From positions 1 through 64,000 of the forward strand of contig NZ_JOEM01000024.1 of the NCBI RefSeq assembly GCF_000718135.1: a stretch of DNA of 64,000 bases. The letters are read 5' to 3'. Shown here piece by piece: positions 30,611 to 39,852 of the stretch. The stretch's first letter is position 1; each line of letters begins with the position of its first letter. The notes beneath the pieces were generated by a model that did no database searches, was not told the DNA's origin, and saw only the letters and a program-made list of their open reading frames with translations. The DNA comes from Streptomyces cyaneofuscatus (GTDB taxonomy: Bacteria > Actinomycetota > Actinomycetes > Streptomycetales > Streptomycetaceae). The position numbers and the translations under genes are program-made.

Positions 30611-30652
30611 AGATTAAGAGGACTAGACCAGTGCGTCAATAGGTCTGGACCT
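30611..30652 (-). promoter_or_regulatory. Chitinase promoter with DasR-type direct repeats
   Basis: On the minus strand, AGGTCCAGACCT (30641-30652) and TGGTCTAGTCCT (30619-30630) flank a -35 TTGACG (30634-30639), with -10 TAATCT at 30611-30616 and 17-bp spacing. Such 12-bp direct repeats over the -35 box are the known Streptomyces chitinase control element. TGGTCTAG matches the DasR dre core. The distance to the chitinase ATG is about 110 bases. Confidence 0.85.
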
Positions 30653-30803
30653 TTACCGCTCAACTTTCTGAATGACTACGTTGTCGCCCACTTGTCGGGT
30701 TTCCTCTGGGCGGGTTTGCGCCAGGTATCCTGTGACCCAGCCCACAGCGCTCACCCGCATGGCCGAGGAGCGTCCGTGGCAGACTGGTTCCGTACCAGTA
30801 GCA

Positions 30804-30930
30804 GCGCACTCCGGGGTCGGTGCAATTCCGAACCGGCGGTTATAGTCCGCGACCCGTCCGCAGCCAGCGGCCGGTTGACCAGGTGAGATTCCTGGACCGA
30901 CGGTTAAAGTCCGGATGGGAGGCAGTGCGC
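30804..30930 (+). ncRNA. FMN riboswitch (RFN element)
   Basis: Closing stem GCGCACT (30804-30810) pairs with AGTGCGC (30924-30930). Inside are the conserved blocks GGGGTCGGTGCAATTCCG, ACCGGCGGTTATAGTCCGCG, CAGGTGAGATTCCTG and CCGACGGTTAAAGTCCGGAT, the multi-helix junction of the FMN aptamer. A GGCGG/CCGCC hairpin (30931-30955) follows and may be the expression platform. It controls the riboflavin operon starting at 31093. Confidence 0.95.
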
Positions 30931-31092
30931 GGCGGTTCTTCATCGGTACGCCGCCGTAGGCGGACGCATGGCCGGGATGGTCTGGATCCTTGCGTCCCTT
31001 CTCGGGTTTTTCGGCGTTTCCCCTGGTGAGCCGCTTCATCTGTCGTCATCGACAGGCCCCGGAGTCCGTGCCCGAAGAGGCAGGAGGACCCG

Positions 31093-32193
31093 GTGGCCAC
31101 CGCAGCCGACATCACCGCCATGGGCCGAGCCGTCACGCTCGCAGCCCGCGGTCTCGGCTCCACCAGCCCCAATCCGGTCGTCGGATGTGTGATCACCGAC
31201 GCCTCCGGAGCCGTGGCCGGTGAAGGCTTCCACCAGCGCGCCGGAGGACCCCACGCCGAGGTCCACGCCCTGCGCGCGGCCGGCGAGCGGGCCCGGGGCG
31301 GCACCGCCTACGTCACCCTCGAACCCTGTAACCACACCGGCCGCACCGGCCCCTGCGCCCAGGCCCTCCTGGACGCCGGGATCAGCCGGGTCGTGTACGC
31401 GGTCGGCGACCCGAACCCGCAGGCCACCGGTGGTGCCGACACCCTGCGCGCGGCCGGGGTCCAGGTCGAGCAGGGCCTCCTCGCCGACCAGGCCGAGGCG
31501 GGCAACGCCGCCTGGCTCACCTCGGTGCGCCTGGGCCGCCCGTACGTCCTGTGGAAGTACGCCGCCACCCTCGACGGCCGGATCGCCGCCGCCGACACCA
31601 CCAGCCGCTGGATCACCTCGCCCGAGGCCCGCGCCGACGTCCACCGGCTCCGCGCCGAGGCCGACGCGGTCATCGTGGGCTCGGGCACCGTCCGCGCCGA
31701 CGACCCCCAGCTGGGCGTACGCGGCATCGACGGCGCCACCCAGCCCCTGCGCGTCGTCGTCGACACGAACGCCACGGCCGTGAAGCCCGGTGCCCGGGTC
31801 CTGGACGCCACCGCGCCCACCCTGATCGCGGTCGCCGCCGACGCACCCGCCGGCCACCTCCCCGAGGAGGCCGTCCTGCGGCTGCCCCGCGCCGCCACCG
31901 GCCCTGGCCTGGACCTCGACGCCCTCCTCGCCGCTCTCCACGAGCGCGGCGTCCTCTCCGTACTCCTAGAAGGCGGCCCCACGCTCGCCGGTGCCTTCGT
32001 CGCTGCGGGAAAGGTCGACAAGGTCGTCGGCTATCTCGCCCCGGTCCTCCTCGGCGCGGGCCCCGCGGCCCTCGGCGACGCCGGAATCACCACCATCTCC
32101 CGCGCGTTGCGCCTCGATGTGACCGAGACGGTCCGCATCGGCCCCGATCTGCGCATCACCGCCGCCCCCGCCCCTGCTCGGAAGGGAAACTGA
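31093..32193 (+). CDS. ribD: Riboflavin-specific deaminase/reductase
   Basis: Bifunctional enzyme for the second and third steps of riboflavin synthesis. The N-terminal deaminase domain (to about residue 145) has the zinc ligands in HAEVHAL and PCNHTGRTGPC. The C-terminal reductase domain carries WKYAATLDGRIA, SRWITSPEARADVHRLRA and the nucleotide-binding LLEGGPTLAGAF. The protein has 366 residues and starts at GTG 31093 after AGGAGG. It is the first gene of the riboflavin operon under the FMN riboswitch. Confidence 0.95.
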   Translation: MATAADITAMGRAVTLAARGLGSTSPNPVVGCVITDASGAVAGEGFHQRAGGPHAEVHALRAAGERARGGTAYVTLEPCNHTGRTGPCAQALLDAGISRVVYAVGDPNPQATGGADTLRAAGVQVEQGLLADQAEAGNAAWLTSVRLGRPYVLWKYAATLDGRIAAADTTSRWITSPEARADVHRLRAEADAVIVGSGTVRADDPQLGVRGIDGATQPLRVVVDTNATAVKPGARVLDATAPTLIAVAADAPAGHLPEEAVLRLPRAATGPGLDLDALLAALHERGVLSVLLEGGPTLAGAFVAAGKVDKVVGYLAPVLLGAGPAALGDAGITTISRALRLDVTETVRIGPDLRITAAPAPARKGN

Positions 32194-32874
32194 GTGTTCA
32201 CCGGAATTGTCGAAGAACTGGGTGAGGTCACCGCCGTCGAGCCCCTGGCCGACGCCTCCCGCTTCCGGCTGCGCGGCCCCGTCGTCACCGACGGCGCGAA
32301 GCACGGCGACTCCATCGCGGTGAACGGCGTCTGCCTCACCGTCGTGGAGACCGGCGAGGGCGAGTTCACCGCCGACGTGATGGCCGAAACCCTCAAGCGC
32401 TCCAGCCTCGGCGCCCTCACCACCGGCTCCCGCGTCAACCTGGAGCGCCCGATGGCGCTCGGCGGCCGGCTCGGCGGGCACATCGTCCAGGGCCACGTGG
32501 ACGGCACCGGCACCATCGTCGAGCGCACCCCCTCCGAGCACTGGGAGATCGTCAAGGTCTCCCTGCCGCCCGAGCTGACCCGGTACGTCGTCGAGAAGGG
32601 CTCCATCACCGTCGACGGCGTCAGCCTCACCGTCGTCGAGGCGGCGGCCGACTACTTCACCATCAGCCTCATCCCCACCACCCTCGCCCTGACCACGCTC
32701 GGCCACAAGCAGCCCGGCGATCCGGTCAACCTGGAGGTGGACGTGATCGCCAAGTACGTGGAGCGGCTGCTCGGCGACCGGTCCGGCTCCGCACAGGACC
32801 CGCTGAGCGACCTGGCCGCCGGGCAGGGCCCGCTGCCGGGAAGCGACCAGGCCACCGGACAGGACCCGCGATGA
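32194..32874 (+). CDS. ribE: Riboflavin synthase alpha subunit
   Basis: Dismutates two 6,7-dimethyl-8-ribityllumazines into riboflavin and the pyrimidine. It starts [12 protein letters not shown] and has the two internally repeated lumazine-binding barrels ([10 protein letters not shown] near residue 45 and [10 protein letters not shown] near residue 142). The C-terminal 25 residues (after [10 protein letters not shown]) are an unconserved tail. The GTG start directly abuts the ribD stop. The stop overlaps the next start (ATGA). The protein has 226 residues. Confidence 0.95.
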   Translation: MFTGIVEELGEVTAVEPLADASRFRLRGPVVTDGAKHGDSIAVNGVCLTVVETGEGEFTADVMAETLKRSSLGALTTGSRVNLERPMALGGRLGGHIVQGHVDGTGTIVERTPSEHWEIVKVSLPPELTRYVVEKGSITVDGVSLTVVEAAADYFTISLIPTTLALTTLGHKQPGDPVNLEVDVIAKYVERLLGDRSGSAQDPLSDLAAGQGPLPGSDQATGQDPR

Positions 32875-33511
32875 ACGCCGTCTCCTGGCTCAACTCCGAG
32901 GCCTTCACCGTCTTCGGCCAGCACATCAAGTGGGCCGACATGATCGGCAACCTGATCGGCCTGGCCGCCCTGGCCCTCGGCTGGCGGCGCTCCATCTGGA
33001 CCTGGCCCGCCCAGCTCCTCGCCGGCGCCATCCTCTTCACCGCGTTCGCCTCCGCGCACCTTTCCGGCAGCGCGGGCAAGCAGCTGGTCGTCATCGTCGT
33101 CGCCCTGTGGGGCTGGCAGGCCTGGAAGCGCGGCAAGCAGCAGGCCCAGGACGGCTCCCTCGCCGTCCGCTTCGCCACCTGGCGCGAGCGCGGTGTGCTG
33201 ATCGGCGCCACCGCCCTCGGCACCCTCGCCGTCGGCGGCCTGTTCACCCTGTTCCCGTCGCTCTCCTGGGACCCCTGGCCGGACGCGTACATCTTCGTCG
33301 GCACGGTCGTCGCGATGTACGCCCAGGCCAAGGGCATGGTCGAGTTCTGGTTCGCCTGGCTCCTGGTCGACCTCGTCGGCGTCCCCCTGAACTTCGCCAA
33401 CGGCTTCGCCTTCTCCGGCTTCGTCTACATCATCTACGGCGCCCTCGTCCTGTGGGGCATGCGCGACTGGTGGCTGCGTACGCGGACACCCGCTCTGGAA
33501 GGAGCCACGGC

Positions 33512-33515
<4 letters not shown>
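32871..33515 (+). CDS. ribM: PnuC-family transporter, probable riboflavin importer RibM
   Basis: A 214-residue membrane protein with about seven hydrophobic spans. The PnuC-family core ([30 protein letters not shown] and [16 protein letters not shown]) is visible. PnuC homologues inside FMN-riboswitch riboflavin operons of Corynebacterium and Streptomyces are riboflavin transporters (RibM/PnuX), and overlaps on both sides with riboflavin genes point to that role rather than nicotinamide riboside uptake. The ATG overlaps ribE, and its stop overlaps ribBA. Confidence 0.88.
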
Positions 33516-34816
<1,301 letters not shown>

Positions 34817-34858
34817 CGACCGACCGACCACTACTACGCAACGAGCTTCAGGAGAACC

Positions 34859-35344
34859 ATGAGCGGCAAGGGTGCACCCGAACTGTCCGTACGCAACTGC
34901 GCCGACCTCCGGGTGGCCGTCATCGCGGCCCAGTGGCACGAGAAAGTCATGGACGGCCTCGTCGACGGCGCCCTGCGTGCCCTGCACGAGCTGGGCATCG
35001 ACGAGCCGACGCTGCTCCGCGTCCCCGGCTCCTTCGAGCTGCCCGTCGTCGCCAAGGTGCTCGCCGGCCGTGGCTACGACGCGATCGTCGCCCTCGGCGT
35101 GATCATCCGGGGCGGCACCCCGCACTTCGAGTACGTCTCCCAGGGCGTGACCATGGGCCTCACCCAGGTCACCGTCGACACCGGTGTCCCCGTCGGCTTC
35201 GGCGTACTGACGTGCGACACCGAGGAGCAGGCGCTCGACCGGGCGGGCATCGAGGGGTCCAACGAGGACAAGGGGCACGAAGCGGTCACCGCCGCCGTGG
35301 CCACCGCGGCCACGCTGCGGACCGTCAGCGAACCCTGGCGCTGA
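34859..35344 (+). CDS. ribH: 6,7-Dimethyl-8-ribityllumazine synthase
   Basis: Condenses the ribitylamino-pyrimidine with DHBP to give lumazine, the substrate of RibE. The 161-residue protein has [50 protein letters not shown] and the C-terminal EEQALDRAG segment, all typical for the icosahedral-shell-forming enzyme. AGGAG precedes ATG 34859. It is the last riboflavin gene; hisE follows after 35 bases. Confidence 0.96.
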   Translation: MSGKGAPELSVRNCADLRVAVIAAQWHEKVMDGLVDGALRALHELGIDEPTLLRVPGSFELPVVAKVLAGRGYDAIVALGVIIRGGTPHFEYVSQGVTMGLTQVTVDTGVPVGFGVLTCDTEEQALDRAGIEGSNEDKGHEAVTAAVATAATLRTVSEPWR

Positions 35345-35379
35345 GTACGCCCCGGCGACCCCGTATTCTGAGGACCATC

Positions 35380-35652
35380 ATGGCGAACAAAACCTTCGAA
35401 GAGCTCTTCGCCGAGCTCCAGCTCAAGGCCGCCGAAGGCGACCCCTCCACCTCGCGCACCGCCGAACTGGTGGACAAGGGCGTGCATGCCATCGGCAAGA
35501 AGGTCGTCGAGGAGGCCGCCGAGGTCTGGATGGCCGCCGAGTACGAGGGCAAGGAGGCCGCTGCCGAGGAGATCTCGCAGCTGCTCTACCACGTCCAGGT
35601 GATGATGGTCGCCCGTGGCATCTCCCTCGACGACGTCTACGCCCATCTCTGA
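35380..35652 (+). CDS. hisE: Phosphoribosyl-ATP pyrophosphatase
   Basis: Second step of histidine synthesis, hydrolysing PR-ATP to PR-AMP. The 90-residue all-helical protein has the MazG-like acid motif [19 protein letters not shown] and [14 protein letters not shown]. The start follows GAGGA. A TATTCT sequence at about 35364-35369 could give a separate promoter, so hisE-hisG need not depend on the riboswitch. hisG is 59 bases downstream. Confidence 0.95.
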   Translation: MANKTFEELFAELQLKAAEGDPSTSRTAELVDKGVHAIGKKVVEEAAEVWMAAEYEGKEAAAEEISQLLYHVQVMMVARGISLDDVYAHL

Positions 35653-35711
35653 GCCCGGCCCGAGCACCGCACTTCCCCCCGTTCTCCCTCCGCACAAAGG
35701 AACCTGACCTC

Positions 35712-36560
35712 ATGCTGCGCATCGCCGTCCCCAACAAGGGTGCACTCTCCGGCTCTGCGATGGCGATGCTCCATGAGGCGGGCTACCAGCAGCGCAAGGA
35801 GTCCAAGGAGCTCGTCCTGGTCGACCCGGAGAACGAGGTCGAGTTCTTCTACCTCCGCCCCCGGGACATCGCGATCTACGTCAGCTCCGGCAGGCTCGAC
35901 ATCGGCATCACCGGCCGCGACCTGCTGCTGGACTCGGCCGCCGACGCCGAGGAGATCCTCCAGCTCGGCTTCGCCCGCTCGACCTTCCGCTACGCCACCA
36001 AGCCCGGCACCGCCACGGGCCCGCAGGACTTCGACGGCATGACGATCGCCACCTCGTACGAGGGCATCGTCGCCGCCCACCTCAAGGAGTCCGGCGTCAA
36101 GGCGTCGATCGTCCACCTCGACGGCGCGGTCGAGACCGCCATCGAGCTGGGCGTCGCCCAGATCATCGCGGACGTCGTCGAGACCGGCACCAGCATGCGC
36201 AACGCCGGACTCGAAGTGATCGGCGACCCGATCATGACCTCCGAGGCCGTCGTCATCCGCCGCAACGGCGCCCCGACCGACGACCCCAAGGTCCAGCAGT
36301 TCCTGCGCCGCCTCCAGGGCGTCCTGGTCGCCCGGTCCTACGTGATGATGGACTACGACTGCCGCGTGGAGCACCTGGAGCGCGCCGTCGCCCTCACCCC
36401 GGGCCTGGAGTCGCCGACCATCTCCCCGCTGCACCACGAGGGCTGGGTCGCCGTCCGCTCCATGGTCGCCGCCAAGGAGGCGCAGCGGATCATGGACGAC
36501 CTGTACGAGCTCGGCGCCCGCGCCATCCTCACCACGGCCATCCACGCCTGCCGCCTCTGA
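35712..36560 (+). CDS. hisG: ATP phosphoribosyltransferase, long form
   Basis: Committed step of histidine synthesis, joining ATP and PRPP. At 282 residues it is the long form, with the C-terminal ACT-like regulatory domain that binds histidine (about 210-282, LTPGLESPTISPLHHEGWVA). The catalytic core has VPNKGALSGSAM at the N-terminus, GITGRDLLLDS and the PRPP loop ADVVETGTSM. The last ten codons with the stop are duplicated in tandem just downstream. Confidence 0.95.
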   Translation: MLRIAVPNKGALSGSAMAMLHEAGYQQRKESKELVLVDPENEVEFFYLRPRDIAIYVSSGRLDIGITGRDLLLDSAADAEEILQLGFARSTFRYATKPGTATGPQDFDGMTIATSYEGIVAAHLKESGVKASIVHLDGAVETAIELGVAQIIADVVETGTSMRNAGLEVIGDPIMTSEAVVIRRNGAPTDDPKVQQFLRRLQGVLVARSYVMMDYDCRVEHLERAVALTPGLESPTISPLHHEGWVAVRSMVAAKEAQRIMDDLYELGARAILTTAIHACRL

Positions 36561-36594
36561 GCACCACGGCCAACCAGGCCTGCCGCCGCTGAGC
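36531..36594 (+). repeat. 32 bp tandem duplication spanning the hisG stop
   Basis: Units 36531-36562 and 36563-36594 match at 29 of 32 positions. The first holds the last ten codons and the TGA of hisG; the second repeats them outside the gene, including a second TGA. Confidence 0.85.
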
Positions 36595-36626
36595 GCCCGG
36601 CCACCGCACCCCCGAGAGAAGACCCG

Positions 36627-37088
36627 ATGTCCGCGCCCCGGCCCGACGTTCCCGCCCTCCCGGTCACCTTCCGGCCCACCCTCACCCGGGTGGTCCTGCT
36701 GAGCGTGGGCCTGGCGATGTTCCTCGTCATCACGGTCATCGCCCTGATGCTGGAGCGGCTCAACCCGGGGGAGCGGATCACCTTCATCTTCGTCGCCGCG
36801 CTCTTCCTCGGCGTCCTGACCCTGCTCAGCAGGCCCCGGGTCACCGCCGACGACACCGGGGTCACCGTCGTCAACATCACCCGGACCCGCAGGCTGGCCT
36901 GGGAGGAGATCCTCCGCGTCAACCTGCGGTCCGGCGACCCCTGGGTCTTCCTCGACCTCAGCGACGGCACCAGCATGCCCGCCCTCGGCATCCAGCCCGG
37001 TATCGCCAAGGAGCAGGCCATCCGTGACGCCCGCGCCCTGCGCGCCCTCACCGAGTCCCGGTCGACCGCAGGCGACGACACCCCCTGA
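36627..37088 (+). CDS. Small membrane protein with bacterial PH-like domain
   Basis: A 153-residue protein. Two membrane segments at about residues 25-48 and 55-72 (LSVGLAMFLVITVIALMLE then FIFVAALFLGVLTLLS) are followed by a bacterial PH (bPH6-type) domain (TADDTGVTVVNITRTRRLAW and the DPWVFLDLSDG strand pair). Function is unknown. Actinobacterial relatives commonly sit after hisG, as here. No catalytic residues are visible. Confidence 0.8.
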   Translation: MSAPRPDVPALPVTFRPTLTRVVLLSVGLAMFLVITVIALMLERLNPGERITFIFVAALFLGVLTLLSRPRVTADDTGVTVVNITRTRRLAWEEILRVNLRSGDPWVFLDLSDGTSMPALGIQPGIAKEQAIRDARALRALTESRSTAGDDTP

Positions 37089-37294
37089 CCGGCGGAGCAC
37101 CCGCGCCGCGCGGCGCCGGGTTGTCTACTCTGGTGGGCGGCGGCGCCCCGTGCGCCCCGCCCCGCCCGTACCACCGGCCCCCCATCAGCGGGGGCCCGCG
37201 GGGCCTTCCTGCGACCCAAGGAGTGACTCCCTCCAGCAATGGACGGATCGTCCGGTAGTACCTGCGCCGCCCCTTCCCCGGAGGCGGCGGCCTC

Positions 37295-38701
37295 ATGACC
37301 ACCCCTCTGCTGCTCCTCGCGGCGGCCTTCCTCCTCATCCTCGCCAACGGATTCTTCGTGGCAGCCGAATTCGGGCTCGTCACCGTGGACCGGCCCGACG
37401 CCGAACGCGCGGCCGCCGAGGGTGACCGGCGGGCCCGTACCGTCGTCGACGCCCTGCGCGAACTCTCCTTCCAGCTCTCCGGCACCCAGCTCGGCATCAC
37501 CATCACCTCCCTGGTCGTCGGCATGCTCGCCGAACCGGCCCTCGCCCAGCTGCTCGCCGGACCCCTCACCGCCACCGGACTGCCCGCGGGCGCGGTCCCC
37601 GGCGTCGGTGTCGTCATCGGGATGCTGCTCGCCTCCGCCGTCCAGATGGTCGTCGGCGAACTCGTCCCCAAGAACTGGGCGGTCTCCCGGCCGCTCCAGG
37701 TCGCCCGCTTCGTCGCCGGACCGCAGGCCCGCTTCGCCACCCTGCTGCGCCCCGTCATCACCGCGCTGAACACGCTGGCCAACCGGCTGGTGCGGCTCTT
37801 CGGCGTCGAGCCGACCGACGAGCTGGCCTCCGCCCGCACCCCGGGCGAACTGGTCTCCCTGGCCCGCCACTCCGCCGAGGCCGGCACCCTGGAACAGGAC
37901 ACCGCCGACCTCTTCGTACGGACCCTGTCGCTGGCCGGGCTCACCGCCCAGCACGTCATGACCCCCCGGGTGAAGGTCAGCGCCCTGCACTCCTCCGCGA
38001 CCGCCGAGGACGTCCTCAACCTCACCCGCGCCACCGGCCTCTCCCGCTTCCCGGTCTACCGGGACCGGATCGACGAGGTCGTCGGCATGGTCCACCTCAA
38101 GGACGCCCTCGCCGTCCCCGCCCACGAGCGGCTGCGCACCCCGGCCGGCCGGATCGCCGTCGCCCCGCTCCTGGTCCCCGGGACCCTGCCCGTGGAGCGG
38201 CTGCTGCGGCGGCTGCGCCACGAGCAGCCGATAGCCGTCGTGGTCGACGAGTACGGCGGCACCGCCGGGGTCGTCACCCTGGAGGACATCATCGAGGAGC
38301 TCGTCGGCGAGGTCCGCGACGAGCACGACGCGGTGGGCTCCGACCGCCCCGAACTCACCCCGGCCATCGGCGAGGACGGCCGCCCGGCCTGGGACGCCGA
38401 GGGCAGCTGCCGGGTCCACACCCTGAGCCGGGCGGGCCTGGAGCTGCCGGAGGGGCCGTACGAGACCGTCGCCGGGCTCGTCGCCGACCTGCTGGGCCGC
38501 ATCCCCGCCCCCGGCGACCAGGCCGAACTCCCCGGCTGGCGGATCACCGTCCGCCAGGTCGGCCACAACCGCGCGGAGCGGGTCCGCTTCACCCGGGTCC
38601 CCGGCCCGCAGCCGCAGGAGCCCGTACGAGCCCCGCTGAAGGCATCGGCACACGGCGCGCCGGACGCATCCGTACCCGCCCTGCTGGAGGCCGTGCGATG
38701 A
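37295..38701 (+). CDS. CNNM/CorC-type membrane protein with CBS pair (first copy)
   Basis: A 468-residue protein. An N-terminal DUF21/CNNM transmembrane domain runs to about residue 190, starting LILANGFFVAAEFGLVTVDR, with SGTQLGITITSLVVGMLAEP and MVVGELVPKNWA. A CBS pair follows (about 200-340, DEYGGTAGVVTLEDIIEELV), then a C-terminal CorC/HlyC domain. The family is implicated in Mg/Co efflux or homeostasis; the old name hemolysin is historical. Its stop overlaps the start of a second, related gene, so the two may form a heteromeric pair. Confidence 0.9.
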   Translation: MTTPLLLLAAAFLLILANGFFVAAEFGLVTVDRPDAERAAAEGDRRARTVVDALRELSFQLSGTQLGITITSLVVGMLAEPALAQLLAGPLTATGLPAGAVPGVGVVIGMLLASAVQMVVGELVPKNWAVSRPLQVARFVAGPQARFATLLRPVITALNTLANRLVRLFGVEPTDELASARTPGELVSLARHSAEAGTLEQDTADLFVRTLSLAGLTAQHVMTPRVKVSALHSSATAEDVLNLTRATGLSRFPVYRDRIDEVVGMVHLKDALAVPAHERLRTPAGRIAVAPLLVPGTLPVERLLRRLRHEQPIAVVVDEYGGTAGVVTLEDIIEELVGEVRDEHDAVGSDRPELTPAIGEDGRPAWDAEGSCRVHTLSRAGLELPEGPYETVAGLVADLLGRIPAPGDQAELPGWRITVRQVGHNRAERVRFTRVPGPQPQEPVRAPLKASAHGAPDASVPALLEAVR

Positions 38702-39795
38702 GCCTGCTCCAACTCCTCTTCGCCGCCTTCCTCGTGCTGGCGAACGGCTTCTTCGTCGGCGCCGAGTTCGCCCTCGTCTCCGTCCGCCGCAGCCAGATCG
38801 AACCGCTGGCCGCCCAGGGATCGAGCCGGGCCCGGACCGTCCTGTACGGGCTGGAGAACCTGCCGCGGATGATGGCCGCCGCCCAGTTCGGCATCACCGT
38901 CTGCTCGCTCACCCTCGGGGCCGTCGCCGAACCGACCGTGGCCCGCCTCCTGGAGCCGGTCTTCCACCTGCTCCACATCCCCGAAGGGCTCATCCACCCG
39001 CTGGGCTTCGCGCTGGCGCTCGCCCTCGTCGTCGCCCTGCACCTGGTCATCGGCGAGATGGTCCCGAAGAACCTCGCGATGGCCGCCCCGGAGCGCACCG
39101 CCCTCTGGCTCAGCCCCGGCCTCGTCGCCTTCGCCCGGCTGTGCCGTCCGGTCACCACCGCACTGGGCGCCTGCGCCGGTCTGGTGCTGCGGCTCTTCGG
39201 CGTCGAACCGAAGGACGAGGTGGAGGCCGTCTTCACCAGCGAGCAGCTCAACCGCCTGGTCGAGGACTCCGGCCAGGCCGGGCTGCTCGGCCCGGACGCC
39301 CAGGAACGCCTGGAGGACGCCCTGGTCCTGGGCAGCCGCCCGGTCACCGACGTCCTGCTGGAGCGGGGCGGCCTGGTGACCGTCGACCCGTCGGTGACCC
39401 CGCGCCGGGTCGAGGAGCTGACGGTGCGGACCGGATTCTCCCGCTTCCCCGTCTGCGCGGAGGGCGGGCAAGGCCCGTTCATGGGCTACCTGCACGTCAA
39501 GGACGTCCTGGACCTGGAGGACGCCGACCGGGCGGTCCCGCAGCAGCTCTGGCGCCCGATGACGACCGTACGGGCCGAACTCCCGCTCGACGACGCCCTG
39601 ACGGTGATGCGCCGCGCCGCGACGCACCTGGCCCAGGTCGCGGACGGCTCGGGCCGCATTCTCGGCCTGGTGGCGATGGAGGACGTCCTGGAGACGCTGG
39701 TGGGCGAGGTCCGCGATCCGGCCCACCGGGTGGTGCCGGTGCCCCTGCGCACGGTGGACGCCGCGGGGCCGGAGGACCGGGCGCTGGTTTCTTGA
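38698..39795 (+). CDS. CNNM/CorC-type membrane protein with CBS pair (second copy)
   Basis: A 365-residue paralogue of the preceding gene. The DUF21 membrane domain (VLANGFFVGAEFALVSVRRS, AAQFGITVCSLTLGAVAEPT and LVIGEMVPKNLAM) and CBS pair are present. The chain ends soon after the second CBS motif, with no full CorC_HlyC domain. The four-base ATGA overlap implies coupled translation with the first copy. The division of labour (one with and one without the C-terminal domain) suggests a complex. Confidence 0.9.
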   Translation: MSLLQLLFAAFLVLANGFFVGAEFALVSVRRSQIEPLAAQGSSRARTVLYGLENLPRMMAAAQFGITVCSLTLGAVAEPTVARLLEPVFHLLHIPEGLIHPLGFALALALVVALHLVIGEMVPKNLAMAAPERTALWLSPGLVAFARLCRPVTTALGACAGLVLRLFGVEPKDEVEAVFTSEQLNRLVEDSGQAGLLGPDAQERLEDALVLGSRPVTDVLLERGGLVTVDPSVTPRRVEELTVRTGFSRFPVCAEGGQGPFMGYLHVKDVLDLEDADRAVPQQLWRPMTTVRAELPLDDALTVMRRAATHLAQVADGSGRILGLVAMEDVLETLVGEVRDPAHRVVPVPLRTVDAAGPEDRALVS

Positions 39796-39798
39796 GGG

Positions 39799-39847
39799 GT
39801 ACGGGTTCGGGCCGGCCCGGAAGTCTCGGGCCGGCCCGAACCCGTAC
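39799..39847. terminator. Perfect 21-bp bidirectional terminator
   Basis: GTACGGGTTCGGGCCGGCCC plus G (39799-39819) is exactly complementary to 39827-39847, with a 7-base loop. It starts four bases after the CBS gene stop and ends five bases before the stop of the convergent AAA+ gene. Confidence 0.9.
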
Positions 39848-39852
39848 AGGGC

